Part shown: positions 45,217 to 56,857 of the stretch, piece by piece
Layout: the number at the start of each line of letters is the position of its first letter
Position numbering within the stretch: position 1 is the stretch's first letter
Source: JAOUJD01 sp963841815
Lineage (GTDB): Bacteria > Pseudomonadota > Gammaproteobacteria > Burkholderiales > Burkholderiaceae_F
Direction of reading: 5' to 3'
Assembly (NCBI GenBank): GCA_963841815.1
Contig: CAWJEE010000019.1
Location: 124,001-188,000 of the forward strand
Length of the DNA: 64,000 nucleotides
Notes under the pieces: generated by a model
Seen by the model: the letters and a program-made list of their open reading frames with translations, nothing else
Databases searched by the model: none
Told to the model about the DNA's origin: nothing
Made by a program: the position numbers and the translations under genes

Positions 45217-46128
45217 TCAATCGGCGAGCAGCGTTTCGCGCGCGCTCGCCAGGTCCGCCCGCTGCGCCGGAGTGATGACCGGATAGGCAAGGTCCATCTT
45301 CTCCAGCGCCTCGACGATCGCGCCCGCGACGACCAGCCGCGTGAACCATTTGTTGTCGGCCGGCACCACGAACCACGGCGAGTCCTTCGTCGCGGTCGCG
45401 CGGATCGCGTCCTCGTACGCCTCCATGTAGTCGTCCCACAGCGCGCGTTCCTTGACGTCGCCGGCGGCGAACTTCCAGTTCTTCTCGGGCTCGTCGAGCC
45501 GTTCGAGGAAACGCTTCTTCTGCTCGTCCTTCGAGACGTGCAGGTAGAACTTCAGCACCGTCGTGCCGTTGCGGTGCAGGTAGTCCTCGAAGCACGCGAT
45601 GTCGCGCAGCCGCTCGCGGAAGATCTTCTTCGAGATCGCCCCGGGCGGCAGCTTCTGCGCGTTGAGGATCTCTCGGTGGACCCGCACCACCAGCACTTCC
45701 TCGTAGTACGAGCGGTTGAAGATGCCGATCCGGCCGCGCTCCGGCAGGTGCTTCCAGCAGCGCCACATCCAGTCGTGATCGAGGTCCTCGGCCGACGGCT
45801 GCTTGAACGCGACCACCTGGCATCCCTGCGGGTTGACTCCGCTCATCACGTGCTTGATCGTGCCGTCCTTGCCCGCCGCGTCCATCGCCTGGAACACCAG
45901 CAGCAGCGAGCGGCGGTCCTGCGCGTAGAGCTTGTCCTGCTCGGCCGCGAGCCAGCTCACGCCATCGGCCAGCCTCTGGGCCGCCTGCCGCTTCGACTCC
46001 GACTTCAGGCCGCCGGTGTCGGCGGGATCGATCCGCGACAACCGGAACTTCGACCCGTCGGTCACCCGGTACGGGTCCACCCAGCTGGCCAGTTGCTTCA
46101 GCATCTGCCGATCCATCGCGCTCTCCAT
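45217..46128 (-). CDS. ppk2: Polyphosphate kinase 2 family protein
   Basis: A 303-residue PPK2 that transfers phosphate between polyphosphate and nucleotides. Walker A is in QAMDAAGKDGTIKHVM, Walker B and lid residues in RIGIFNRSYYEEVLVVRVH. The NPQGCQVVAFKQPS segment fits the one-domain PPK2 group that phosphorylates NMP or NDP. ATG 46128 or 46116 could start. It converges with gabD, 15 bases apart. Confidence 0.88.
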   Translation of the reverse strand: MESAMDRQMLKQLASWVDPYRVTDGSKFRLSRIDPADTGGLKSESKRQAAQRLADGVSWLAAEQDKLYAQDRRSLLLVFQAMDAAGKDGTIKHVMSGVNPQGCQVVAFKQPSAEDLDHDWMWRCWKHLPERGRIGIFNRSYYEEVLVVRVHREILNAQKLPPGAISKKIFRERLRDIACFEDYLHRNGTTVLKFYLHVSKDEQKKRFLERLDEPEKNWKFAAGDVKERALWDDYMEAYEDAIRATATKDSPWFVVPADNKWFTRLVVAGAIVEALEKMDLAYPVITPAQRADLASARETLLAD

Positions 46129-46309
46129 CGTTCGCGGTACCAGAGGCTAGGATAGCCGCGACTGCCAGGGGCGCGGGGTTGTTGAGGCCGGTCAACGTCT
46201 CCGGCTGACAGCCCAGCCGCCGCGGCGTAACGTCGCTCAGTCACGTTGCTCAGTCACGTCGCTCGGTGGCGCCGCCAAGACAGAAGAATTTCGAGGAGAG
46301 AGAAGCACC

Positions 46310-48373
46310 ATGCCCTATACGACGGAGAACATCAGGACCGTGGCCCTGCTGGGCCACGGCAGTGCAGGCAAGACCACGCTGGCGGAGGCGCTGCTCCTGG
46401 CGACGGGCGCGATTCCGGCGGCCGGCAGCGTGGAAAAGGGAACGACGGTCAGCGATTCCGACCCGCTCGAGAAGAGCTTCCTGCACTCGCTGCGCACCTC
46501 GGTGCTGCACCTGGACATGCCGAACACCCGCGTCCATCTGCTGGACACGCCGGGGTTTCCGGACTTCATCGGCCAGGCGATCGGCGCGCTCGATGCCGTA
46601 GAGACCGCCGCGATCGTCGTCAACGCGCAGACCGGGATCGAGATGATCACGTCGCGCATGATGGACTGGGCCGCGAAACGCAAGCTGTGCCGCCTGCTGG
46701 TCATCAACAAGATCGACGCCGAGAACGTCGACCTGCCGCGCCTGCTGGAAGACCTGCGCGCGATGTTCGGCAAGGAAGTGCTGCCGATCAACCTGCCGGC
46801 CGCGAACGGCACGAAGGTCGTCGACTGCTTCTTCAACCCGGCGGGCGATTCCGATTTTTCTTCCGTCGCCGCCGCCCACCAGGCGCTGATCGACCAGGTG
46901 GTCGAGGTCGACGAGGAACTGATGGCGAAGTACCTCGAACAGGGCGAGGAACTCGACCCCGGCCAGCTGCACGCGCCGTTCGAGCAGGCGCTGCGCGAAG
47001 GCCACCTCGTGCCGGTGTGCTTCGTGTCGGCGCGCAACGGCGCCGGCCTTCCGGAGCTGCTGAACATCTTCGAGAAGCTGATGCCGAACCCCACCGAGGG
47101 CAACCCGCCGCTCTTCTACAAGGGCGAGATGGTCGACGGCCAGCCGGTCGAGGAGTTCCGGTCGGTTCCCGATCCGAAGAAGCACGTGCTGGCGCACGTG
47201 TTCAAGGTGGTGGTCGATCCGTACGTCGGCAAGCTCGGCATCTTCCGCGTGCACCAGGGCACGATCACCAAGGACACGCAGCTCTTCATCGGCAGCGGCC
47301 GCAAGCCGTTCAAGGTGGGTCACCTGCTGATGCTGCAGGGAGGAAAGACGGCCGACGTGCCATCGGCCGTTCCCGGCGACATCGCCGCCGTCGCGAAGGT
47401 CGACGAGATCGACTTCGACTGCGTGCTCCACGACTCGCACGACGAAGACCATATCCACATGCGGCCGCTGGAGTTCCCGACGCCGATGAGCGGCGTCGCG
47501 ATCCAGCCGAAGCGCCGCGGCGACGAGCAGCGGATCTCCGAGGTGCTGAACAAGATGACGGCGGAAGACCCGACGCTCGTCGTCGAGCACGACGCGACAC
47601 TGAACGAGACGGTGCTGCGCGGGCTCGGCGAACTGCACATCCGCTCGGCGCTCGAGCGCATGGCGCAGCAGTACAAGGTCGAGGTCGAGACGCGGCCGCC
47701 GCGCGTGCCGTACCGCGAGACGATCAGCGCGCCGGCCGAGGGCCACGCGCGCCACAAGAAGCAGACGGGCGGCGCGGGCCAGTTCGGGGAGGTCTACCTG
47801 CGCATCGATCCGCTGCCGCGCGGCACCGGCTTCGAGTTCGTCGACCAGGTCAAGGGCGGCGTGATCCCGTACAACTTCATTCCGGCGGTCCAGAAGGGCG
47901 TGGAGTCCGTGCTGACGGCGGGGCCGACCGCCGGCTTCGTGATGCAGGACGTGCGCGTCACCGTGTACGACGGCAAGCACCACCCGGTCGACTCGAAGGA
48001 AATCGCGTTCGTTTCGGCAGGCCGCAAGGCCTTCCTCGACGCGCTGACGAAGGCACGCCCTGTCGTGCTGGAGCCGATCGTCAACCTCGAGGTCGAAGCG
48101 CCGGAGTCCTTCATGGGCGACGTCGCGGGCGACCTGTCTTCGCGGCGCGGCCAGGTCAAGGGCACGCGCGCGATGGCGCCCGGCGTGCTCGTCGTCGAGG
48201 GGCAGGCGCCGCTGGGCGAACTCGAGGGCTACTCCGCGCGACTGAAGGCGATGACGCAGGGGCGCGCGTCGTGGACCATGTCGCTGTCCCACTACGAGCT
48301 GGCGCCGCCGCAGATCCAGCAGCAACTGGCGACCGAGTACCAGAGCAAGCGCAAGCAGGTCGAAGAGGAGTAG
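46310..48373 (+). CDS. Elongation factor G-like GTPase (EF-G paralogue)
   Basis: A 687-residue translation-factor GTPase of the EF-G-like family. P-loop GHGSAGKTTL and NKID are present, and domains II-V follow through GQFGEVYLRIDPL and FMGDVAGDLSSRRGQV. The switch II motif is DTPGFPDF, with Phe in place of the catalytic His of DTPGHVDF, and the RGITI switch I motif is absent. It is therefore a paralogue, not the main EF-G; a role in recycling, stress or ribosome regulation is inferred. It is not in a str operon. Confidence 0.87.
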   Translation: MPYTTENIRTVALLGHGSAGKTTLAEALLLATGAIPAAGSVEKGTTVSDSDPLEKSFLHSLRTSVLHLDMPNTRVHLLDTPGFPDFIGQAIGALDAVETAAIVVNAQTGIEMITSRMMDWAAKRKLCRLLVINKIDAENVDLPRLLEDLRAMFGKEVLPINLPAANGTKVVDCFFNPAGDSDFSSVAAAHQALIDQVVEVDEELMAKYLEQGEELDPGQLHAPFEQALREGHLVPVCFVSARNGAGLPELLNIFEKLMPNPTEGNPPLFYKGEMVDGQPVEEFRSVPDPKKHVLAHVFKVVVDPYVGKLGIFRVHQGTITKDTQLFIGSGRKPFKVGHLLMLQGGKTADVPSAVPGDIAAVAKVDEIDFDCVLHDSHDEDHIHMRPLEFPTPMSGVAIQPKRRGDEQRISEVLNKMTAEDPTLVVEHDATLNETVLRGLGELHIRSALERMAQQYKVEVETRPPRVPYRETISAPAEGHARHKKQTGGAGQFGEVYLRIDPLPRGTGFEFVDQVKGGVIPYNFIPAVQKGVESVLTAGPTAGFVMQDVRVTVYDGKHHPVDSKEIAFVSAGRKAFLDALTKARPVVLEPIVNLEVEAPESFMGDVAGDLSSRRGQVKGTRAMAPGVLVVEGQAPLGELEGYSARLKAMTQGRASWTMSLSHYELAPPQIQQQLATEYQSKRKQVEEE

Positions 48374-48391
48374 CGGCGGGACGCGCAGGAC

Positions 48392-48418
48392 CCGGAGCAG
48401 CGCGTCGCGCTGCTCCGG
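48392..48418. repeat. Strong hairpin after the EF-G-like gene
   Basis: CCGGAGCAGCGCG (48392-48404) and CGCGCTGCTCCGG (48406-48418) are exact inverted copies of 13 bases with a one-base centre. No T-run follows. It may protect the 3' end of the mRNA or help termination. Confidence 0.7.
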
Positions 48419-48503
48419 TCTCGCCGTGCCGTCTTGCGGTCTGCGCGATCGGCTATCGTTCGCGCTGCGTCACGTCACCGTCATCCACGAGGCACGAGAA
48501 CAG

Positions 48504-48965
48504 ATGAAGAAGCTGCTGACTGCGGTTTGCGCAACCCTGGCCCTCATGCTCTCGCCGGCCTGGGCGCAAATGGCCGACGATCCGGCCGTCCTGCTCGCGA
48601 AGGTCCAGGCCGACAAGAAGGGCGTCGTCGAGAAGTCGCTGAACCTGACGGCCGCCGAAGCGAAGAAGTTCTGGCCGCTGTACGAGAAGTTCCAGCGCGA
48701 GCTCGACGTCCCGCACCGCGAGTACGCCCTTGCGGTGCGCGACTACATCGCGGCGGAGAAGTCGATGACCGACGCGAACGCCGCGCGCCTTGCCCGCACG
48801 GTGCTGGCGGCGAGCGTCACCGAGGCGAAGATGCGCGAGAAGCACTTCAAGGAAGTCTCGAAGGTCCTGCCGGGCATCAAGGCCGCGCGCTACGTCCAGA
48901 TCGAGAACAAGATCCAGGCGATCCAGCGCTACGAAACCGCGAAGGCGATTCCGCTCGCATACTGA
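48504..48965 (+). CDS. Small exported helical protein of unknown function
   Basis: A 153-residue protein starting at ATG 48504 after an ACGAGAACAG stretch. The first 22 residues are a Sec signal (KKLLTAVCATLALMLSPAWA, cut after AWA). The mature part is helical and charged, with LNLTAAEAKKFWPLYEKFQ, reminiscent of CpxP/Spy-like periplasmic proteins, but no match is certain. It is convergent with pirin. Confidence 0.6.
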   Translation: MKKLLTAVCATLALMLSPAWAQMADDPAVLLAKVQADKKGVVEKSLNLTAAEAKKFWPLYEKFQRELDVPHREYALAVRDYIAAEKSMTDANAARLARTVLAASVTEAKMREKHFKEVSKVLPGIKAARYVQIENKIQAIQRYETAKAIPLAY

Positions 48966-48979
48966 GGCCCGCGCGCCGG

Positions 48980-49816
48980 TCAGAACCGGCCGGCCTGGTA
49001 GTCCTCGATCGCCTGCATCAGCTCGGCCGTCGTGTTCATCACGAAGGGACCGTGCCAGGCCACGGGCTCCTTCAGCGGCCGTCCGGCGATGAGCAGGGCC
49101 TTCGCCGGCCCGCCGACGGCAGAGAACCGGACGGCGTCGCCGTCGCCGAGCTGGGCCAGTCCGACGCCCGCCACGTCGTGACCGCCGACGCCGACCACGC
49201 CGTCGTGCACGACCACGAAAGCGGCGTGTCCCGGCGGCAGAGCCTCGTCGAACGTCGCGCCCGCCGGCAGTTCGACGTCGAAGTAGCGGGCGTCCGTCGC
49301 CGCGGCGGTCACCGGCCCCGCCGTGCCGCGCGATGTCGATCCCGTGATGACCTTGACGCGCACGCCGCCGTCGCGCTCCTCTACGGGTATCCGCGACGCC
49401 GCAAACTCCTGGTAGCCGGGCGCGGTCATCTTGTCCTTCGCCGGCAGGTTCACCCAGAGCTGGAATCCGCGCATCAGGCCTTCGGTCTGCTCCGGCATCT
49501 CCGAGTGCACGAGCCCGCGCCCGGCGGTCATCCACTGGATGCCGCCCGGCTCGATCACGCCCTCGCCGCCCTTGTTGTCGCGGTGGCGCATGCGCCCGGC
49601 GAGCATGTATGTCACGGTCTCGAAGCCGCGGTGCGGATGTTCCGGGAAGCCGGCGATGTAGTCCTGCGCACTCGGACTGTCGAAGTAATCGAGCATCAGG
49701 AAGGGATCGATCGACGGCAGGCCGCTGCCGCCGCCCAGGAAGCGACGCAGCCGCACGCCGGCGCCGTCGCTGGTCTGGATGCCGCGCGTGGTGCGCAGGA
49801 CGGGACGCAATTGCAT
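48980..49816 (-). CDS. Pirin family protein
   Basis: A 278-residue bicupin. The metal-binding N-terminal cupin is seen in FPEHPHRGFETVTYMLAG and GLVHSEMPEQ, with the C-terminal cupin at VELPAGATFDEALPPGHAA. Some bacterial pirins are quercetin dioxygenases or bind metabolic enzymes. ATG 49816 is chosen because of its GGAG ribosome site; an in-frame ATG lies further upstream at 49876. Confidence 0.9.
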   Translation of the reverse strand: MQLRPVLRTTRGIQTSDGAGVRLRRFLGGGSGLPSIDPFLMLDYFDSPSAQDYIAGFPEHPHRGFETVTYMLAGRMRHRDNKGGEGVIEPGGIQWMTAGRGLVHSEMPEQTEGLMRGFQLWVNLPAKDKMTAPGYQEFAASRIPVEERDGGVRVKVITGSTSRGTAGPVTAAATDARYFDVELPAGATFDEALPPGHAAFVVVHDGVVGVGGHDVAGVGLAQLGDGDAVRFSAVGGPAKALLIAGRPLKEPVAWHGPFVMNTTAELMQAIEDYQAGRF

Positions 49817-50087
49817 GTTCACTCCGTGGGTGGCCGCTTCGGACTCGATTACTGCATATGGGGATTCCGGTGCCAAGCGGCAAGGGTGTAGGTCGATCCT
49901 CGACCACGCTGCGTAGGGCTCGAGCGAAAACCGATGGGGCCCTCTCCAGCGCCTGATCGGCCGCCGGCGTACCGCGACTTCGCGGACGTCGCGGCGGGCG
50001 TCATTCGGCTAAGGTCGCTTCCTGCGGGCGCGCAGGAGACTCCGCAGGTAGCCTCTTCACGCGCAACGAGCGATTGGATCTTCGCAA
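49817..50087. other. Intergenic region between mnmC and pirin genes
   Basis: About 270 bases between the end of mnmC and the start of pirin, both minus-strand. It should contain the pirin promoter. No clear promoter, terminator or small gene could be assigned. Confidence 0.4.
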
Positions 50088-52035
50088 CTAACGCGCGCCT
50101 AAGGCCGTGCGCAGTCCCGCTCCGCGGCGCAACCGCCGCAACAGCACACGGCCGGGGTCCACGGCGTCGGCGAGGGCCCGCTCGATCGGCAGCGGCTCGC
50201 CTTCGGCCTGGGCCGCGATCAGTTCCGCGGCCAGTGCGACGAACGTGAGTCCGCGCGATCCGTGGGCGAACGAAGTGAACAGACGTGGCCGGCGCGGCAG
50301 GTCTTCGAGGTGCGCGCCACGCAGTTGCTCGCTCTCAAGAGCCGCTGCTTCGTCCGCCACGGGACCGGCGTACGGCAGCCGGTCGCGCGCGACGCAGCGG
50401 ACGCCGCCATGGCGCCCTTCGACGCGCGCATCAACGGGCACGGCCAGCAGCCGCTCGAGCCGTGCGAGATTGCTGCGCGACGCCATCCGTTCGTCGAGCG
50501 GCGCGTTAGCCGCACCGATCGGCGTTTCGTACGTCGCGCCGACCGCCAGTCGGCCGTCGGGCGCGCGCAGCAGCGTTCCGTCGCCGCCGAGTCCCGCCTG
50601 CAGCGACTGCAGCGCGTCGGACCGCACGAATGTCACCTGCCCCGGCACCGACTGGAACGGCAGCATCTTCGACGCGATGAGCCGCGGCGACTCGCCGGCG
50701 GCGGCGACGATCACGAGTCGCGCCCGAGCGACCTGCTCGCCGCGCGTTTCGCGCACCAGCCAGTCGTCGCCGTCGCGCTCGAGCGAGTCTGCCGCCGCCT
50801 GCACGCAAGTAATCGATGGGTCGTCGAGCAGCGCGCGGATCCAGTGCGGGGGCGAGACGAGCCGGCCATCGGGCCACCACAGGCCCTCGCGTGCAGGCGC
50901 GACGCCGAGACGACGCGCGGCCTGCTCCGCGGACAGCCACTCGACGTACTCGCGCGGCAGTCGCAAGGCGGCGAGCGCCGTCCGCCAGCGTTCCGCGTCC
51001 GCCGGGTCGACCACCTGGAAGAAGCCGTCGCGCTGCCACACGGCCAGGCCGGCCTGTGCGCCCTGCGGCGCGACCCGTTCCAGCGCCCGCGCGGTGGCAG
51101 CGCTGCCCGCCCGCGTCAGGCGCGCGAGGAGGTTGTCGTCGACGGCGAACTGCGGATGCATCAAGCCCCACGGCAGCGCCGACGCCCCGCTCCCCGGAGG
51201 GGCGGAATCGACCACGCACACGCTCCAGCCGCGTCGCGCCAGGGCGTGCGCGCTGGCGGCACCGGCCAGGCCGGCGCCGATGACGACGGCGCTGCGCTCG
51301 CCCGCGTACGGGGCCGGCGGCTCGTGTCGCCGCACCGTGTACCGCGGCGCGTAGCGACCCACCAGCATCTGCCGCTTGCTTGCGAAGCCGGGCCGCAGCT
51401 CGATTTCGAAGCCCGCATTCGCGAGCGCTTCGCGCACGGGCCGCGCGGTGCACCAGGTGGCCACGCGGCAATCGGCGCGCGCCAGCCGCGCGATCGACCG
51501 CAGCAGCGGCGCTTCCCACATCTCCGGGTTGCGGTCGGGCGCGAAACCATCGAGGAAGATCGCGTCGGCGCCGAGGCGGAGTTCGGGCGCGGTCGCCCGG
51601 GCATCGCCGAACGCGAGCGTCAGCGCGACCCGTCCCTGCTCGAACTCGAGCGGATGCAGACCGGCGACCGGGAGCGGCCACTGCGCAGCGAGTTGCGCGC
51701 CGAGGTCCCGCAGTTCCGGCGGCACCGCGTCGACGAACACGGATGCGGGCAGCGGATGCCGCTCGAGCGAGACGAAGTGCAATCGGTGCGGCCGCGCCGG
51801 ATCGTCGCGCCACGCGCGCCACGTCGCGAGGAAGTTGACGCCGAGGCCGAACCCGTTCTCGAGCACGACGAACTGCCTGCGGTCGCGCCAGCGTTCGATC
51901 GCAACCGGTTCCGGCGAGGAATACATGGCGCGCCTGGCCCAGCGCGCCATCGCGGCTTGCGTAGACGTCGCCGTAACGCTCGCTCGCCGGCGCGCCATGC
52001 GCATCGAACGACAACGCGACGGGCTCGACGGTCAC
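50088..52035 (-). pseudogene. mnmC: Bifunctional tRNA mnm5s2U methyltransferase/oxidoreductase MnmC, one frameshift
   Basis: The N-terminal part from GTG 52035 (SERYGDVYASRDGALGQARH) reads to HVFLAGTGC. One extra base near 51896-51902 shifts the frame; it resumes as IERWRDRRQFVVLENGFGLG. The methyltransferase domain (DAIFLDGFAPDRNPEMWE) and the FAD domain (AVVIGAGLAGAASAHALA, then LFTSFAHGSRGLTFVALA) are complete to TAG 50088. Repaired length is about 648 residues, normal for MnmC. It finishes the wobble-U modification that depends on MnmEG, on the same tRNAs MnmA thiolates. It starts 16 bases after ettA. Confidence 0.85.
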
Positions 52036-52051
52036 GCGGGTCAGGCGTGGG

Positions 52052-53719
<1,668 letters not shown>

Positions 53720-53779
53720 GGGCAGGAACCGAAAGGGGGAAAGGCGAAAGGCCGCGGAGATTACCGGATCGCTGCCTCG

Positions 53780-55771
53780 CTAGTTGACCGGCGCAGCCTT
53801 TGCGCGAGCGAGTCGAGGGGTCTGGCGCAACGCTCCGCGCCGGAAAGCGTCGCTCGCGCCCTGGTAATAGCCGATGGCCTCGTCGGTGTAGTGGCGTGTG
53901 CGGTCGCTCGGCGCCGCTTCCTTGCCGGTCGCCACATCCACCACCCGCACGCGGCGCTGCGGCCGGAGCTCGACCAGCAGCCCGTCTTCGTAGTAACCGA
54001 CAGTCTGGTAGTTCGCCATCATCGCGCGCTGGTGCGCCTTTCCCTCGGTCAGGATGTCCTGCCCGAAGAAGCGCGACACGTAGCTGAAGTTGAGCAGGGC
54101 CAGGATCGTCGGCGGCACGTCGATCTGCGACGCGATGGTGTCGACCCGCGCGGGCTGGATGTGCTTCGGGGAATAGATCAGCATCGGAATGTGGAAGCGG
54201 TCGAGCGGCAGGTCCGTCTTGCCACGGGCGGCGGCGCAGTGGTCGGCGACGATGACGAACACGGTGTCGTCGAACCACGGCCTGGCCCGCGCGCGCTCGA
54301 TGAAGTCCCCGAGCGCCCAGTCCGTGTACTTGACCGCGCCGTCGGCGCTGGTGCCCGAAGGAATGTCGACCCGACCCGCCGGATAGGTGAACGGGCGATG
54401 GTTCGACGTCGTCATCACGTGCGTGAAGAACGGGCGCCCGGCCGCGTGCCGCTTGTCGAGTTCGCGCAAGGTCAGCGTGAAGAGGTCCTCGTCGGCCACG
54501 CCCCAGATGTTCTCGTAGTGGATGTCGGCCTTGTCGGCGATGGCGCTGCGATCGATGAACGTGTAGCCGTTGGAGCCGAAGAAGTGCTCCATGTTGTCGA
54601 AGTAGCCGTAGCCGCCGTAGATGTAGATGGGCTCGTAGCCCTTGTCGGCGAACACCTCGCCGATCGTGTGCAGGTTCTCGTTGTTCGGCCGCTTGACGAC
54701 CGAGTGCCCGGGCGTGGGGGGCAGCGAGAGCGCGAGCGCCTCCAGTCCGCGCACGGTGCGGGTTCCCGTCGCGTACAGGCGCGTGAACAGCAGGCCTTCC
54801 GCCGCGAGCCGGTCCAGGTTCGGCGTCAGGCCGCGCGTGTTCCCGAAGCTGCCGAGGAACTCGGCCGACAGCGACTCGACCGAGATCAGCACGACGTTGA
54901 GCTTCTTCTCCGGGCCGGCGCCGTGGATCCGGCGCTCGAACGGCAGCGCCGGGTTGTTCGTGAAGTCCGGAGTGCCGGAATCGAGGAACTCCTCGCGCAG
55001 GTTCTGCTGCGCCCGTTCGAGCGGGATGGTCGCGTAGAACCGGTCGTAGTCGATCTCGTTGGTGTTGAACGCGTGGAAGAACTCCCAGACGCCGTTGCCC
55101 GCGAGTTGCTGCGACTGCACGCTCGCGCTGAACTCCTTCCAGCTGGGCGGCACGGCCAGGAACGACAGCACCGCCGCCAGCGCATAGGCGGCCATCCACG
55201 CCGACCGCCGGCCGAACGTCATCGTCGTCGGCGCGCCGGCGCGCCAGAGCGGCCGCAGCGTGAGCCACGCCATCGCGGCCGCCAGCGCCGCCAGTCCCAG
55301 CACGATGGGCGTCATCGGATACGACTCGCGGATGTTGCCGAGGACCTCGCGCGTGTAGATCAGGTAGTCGACCGCGATGAAGTTGAAACGGGACGAGAAC
55401 TCGTTCCAGAACACGAACTCGGACGTCAGCGTCAACGCCAGCGCCGCGCACGAGACGACACCGAAGGCGACGAACACGGATTGCAGCCCGCGCCGCAGGC
55501 GCCGGGCGGGCCACAGCCACGCGGCCAGCGCAAAGGGCAGCAGCCAGAACGCCCCGGCGGCAAGGTCGTAGACGGTGCCGATCGCGAGCCAGCCGGCGAC
55601 CCGCCACGGCAGGAATTCGGCGGCCTCGCCGTTGAACAGCGCCAGGCCGACCCGCGACACGAGGCTGACGCCGAGGAAAAGCGCGAGTGCGACGCCGGCC
55701 GCGGCAAACGGCCCTGGAAACAGGCGTGCGTAAGCGCGCGCCGCGAATTGTCGGACGGACGATGGGAACAT
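53780..55771 (-). CDS. LTA synthase-like membrane sulfatase/phosphoglycerol transferase
   Basis: A 663-residue protein with about five N-terminal helices and a C-terminal alkaline-phosphatase-fold domain. It shows metal and nucleophile motifs VVLISVESLSAEFLG, the Thr in GTRTVRGLEAL and VIVADHCAA. Such enzymes transfer phosphoglycerol or phosphoethanolamine to periplasmic glycans or lipid A. The acceptor is unknown. It is upstream of ettA on the same strand but 60 bases away. Confidence 0.87.
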   Translation of the reverse strand: MFPSSVRQFAARAYARLFPGPFAAAGVALALFLGVSLVSRVGLALFNGEAAEFLPWRVAGWLAIGTVYDLAAGAFWLLPFALAAWLWPARRLRRGLQSVFVAFGVVSCAALALTLTSEFVFWNEFSSRFNFIAVDYLIYTREVLGNIRESYPMTPIVLGLAALAAAMAWLTLRPLWRAGAPTTMTFGRRSAWMAAYALAAVLSFLAVPPSWKEFSASVQSQQLAGNGVWEFFHAFNTNEIDYDRFYATIPLERAQQNLREEFLDSGTPDFTNNPALPFERRIHGAGPEKKLNVVLISVESLSAEFLGSFGNTRGLTPNLDRLAAEGLLFTRLYATGTRTVRGLEALALSLPPTPGHSVVKRPNNENLHTIGEVFADKGYEPIYIYGGYGYFDNMEHFFGSNGYTFIDRSAIADKADIHYENIWGVADEDLFTLTLRELDKRHAAGRPFFTHVMTTSNHRPFTYPAGRVDIPSGTSADGAVKYTDWALGDFIERARARPWFDDTVFVIVADHCAAARGKTDLPLDRFHIPMLIYSPKHIQPARVDTIASQIDVPPTILALLNFSYVSRFFGQDILTEGKAHQRAMMANYQTVGYYEDGLLVELRPQRRVRVVDVATGKEAAPSDRTRHYTDEAIGYYQGASDAFRRGALRQTPRLARAKAAPVN

Positions 55772-56090
55772 CAGGGCGTGTGAGCGGAGATCATGGCAAA
55801 CCCTTCGAGCGTTCGTTCGAGGGTTCGTTCGATGCTTCTGTTAGAAGCTTCGTTCGACGGCTGCCGCCGTGGACTAGCCCGACGAGTGTACGCTGCGCCC
55901 CGCCCGCGTCCGGTCGTTCCCGTGCCGCGTACGCCTGCCCTGCTCTCCACTGCCGAAGATCGTCGATGACCGGATGCCTGCACGCCTCCGTCGGCCGCGA
56001 TCGCCTGGCTGGCCCGTTCGCGCTTGCGGCCGGTCAACCGGACGGGCCCGGCGCTCGGCTAGCGTTCGCCTTCCCGCGAGAAATAGAACC
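55772..56090. other. Divergent intergenic region with TTCGTTCGA repeats
   Basis: A 319-base gap between the divergent sulfatase and GDT1 genes. It has three copies of TTCGTTCGA (55812-55820, 55824-55832, 55849-55857) and a perfect GCTTCT-GTT-AGAAGC hairpin (55834-55848) between copies two and three, close to the sulfatase start. No yybP-ykoY manganese riboswitch was recognised before the GDT1 gene. Confidence 0.55.
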
Positions 56091-56663
56091 TTGACTGCCC
56101 TCCTCGTCTCCATCGGCGTCGTCGCTCTTGCCGAGATCGCCGACAAGACCCAGTTGCTCGCACTCGTGCTCGCGGCGCGGTTCCGCAAGCCGTGGCCGAT
56201 CATCCTCGGCATCTTCGTCGCGACGCTGGCGAACCACTTCCTCGCCGGCGCGGCGGGAACCTTCATCGCGCGCCAGTTCGGCCCCGACGTCATGCGCTGG
56301 GCGCTCGGCCTGTCGTTCATCGCGATGGCCGTCTGGATGATGATTCCCGACAAGATCGACGAAGCGAAGGAACACGATGCCTCGCGCTTCGGCGTATTCG
56401 GAACGACGCTGATCGCGTTCTTCCTCGTCGAGATGGGCGACAAGACGCAGATCGCCACCGTCGCGCTCGCCGCCAAGTACGACGCGCTCGTCCCGGTGGT
56501 CATGGGCACCACGATCGGCATGATGATCGCGAACGTGCCGGCCGTGCTCCTCGGCAACGTCGCGGCGGAGAAGCTTCCGGTGAAGCTCGTGCACGGCGTG
56601 GCGGCCGCGATCTTCGCGGTCATCGGCATCGCGATGCTGCTCGGCCTGCAGGTCGGCCTGTGA
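56091..56663 (+). CDS. TMEM165/GDT1 family cation transporter
   Basis: A 190-residue membrane protein with six helices in two homologous halves. The two cation motifs are EIADKTQ and EMGDKTQ, each in a helix (the usual ExGD core has Ala in the first). Family members export Mn2+ or Ca2+. The TTG at 56091 is the best start; the frame continues upstream without similarity. The start lacks a strong ribosome site. Confidence 0.85.
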   Translation: MTALLVSIGVVALAEIADKTQLLALVLAARFRKPWPIILGIFVATLANHFLAGAAGTFIARQFGPDVMRWALGLSFIAMAVWMMIPDKIDEAKEHDASRFGVFGTTLIAFFLVEMGDKTQIATVALAAKYDALVPVVMGTTIGMMIANVPAVLLGNVAAEKLPVKLVHGVAAAIFAVIGIAMLLGLQVGL

Positions 56664-56845
56664 GGCGGCCGGGGTGACCCGCGCCGGGCGGGCGTGTATC
56701 ATCCGCCCGTCGTGAGTGCTGTGTGTTCCGGTTCGCACTTGCGTCCCTCGCGGTTGTTCCCAGGCTCCGTCGAAGTCTTCCCAAGCGTCATCGCATTCGC
56801 CTGAACCGGTTCCGCGGCTCTCGTGCCGCACCAGGCCGTGCTCTC

Positions 56846-56850
56846 AGGAG
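56846..56850 (+). promoter_or_regulatory. Ribosome site that fixes the TTG start of the helicase
   Basis: AGGAG lies seven bases before TTG 56858. No upstream ATG in the frame has both a ribosome site and family similarity, so the non-standard start is preferred. The mRNA leader before it is up to about 190 bases. Confidence 0.7.
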
Positions 56851-56857
56851 ATTCAAT

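Noticed and set aside
55860..56090. yybP-ykoY manganese riboswitch before the GDT1 gene
   Set aside because: I looked for the paired GGGGAG-type core and did not find it.
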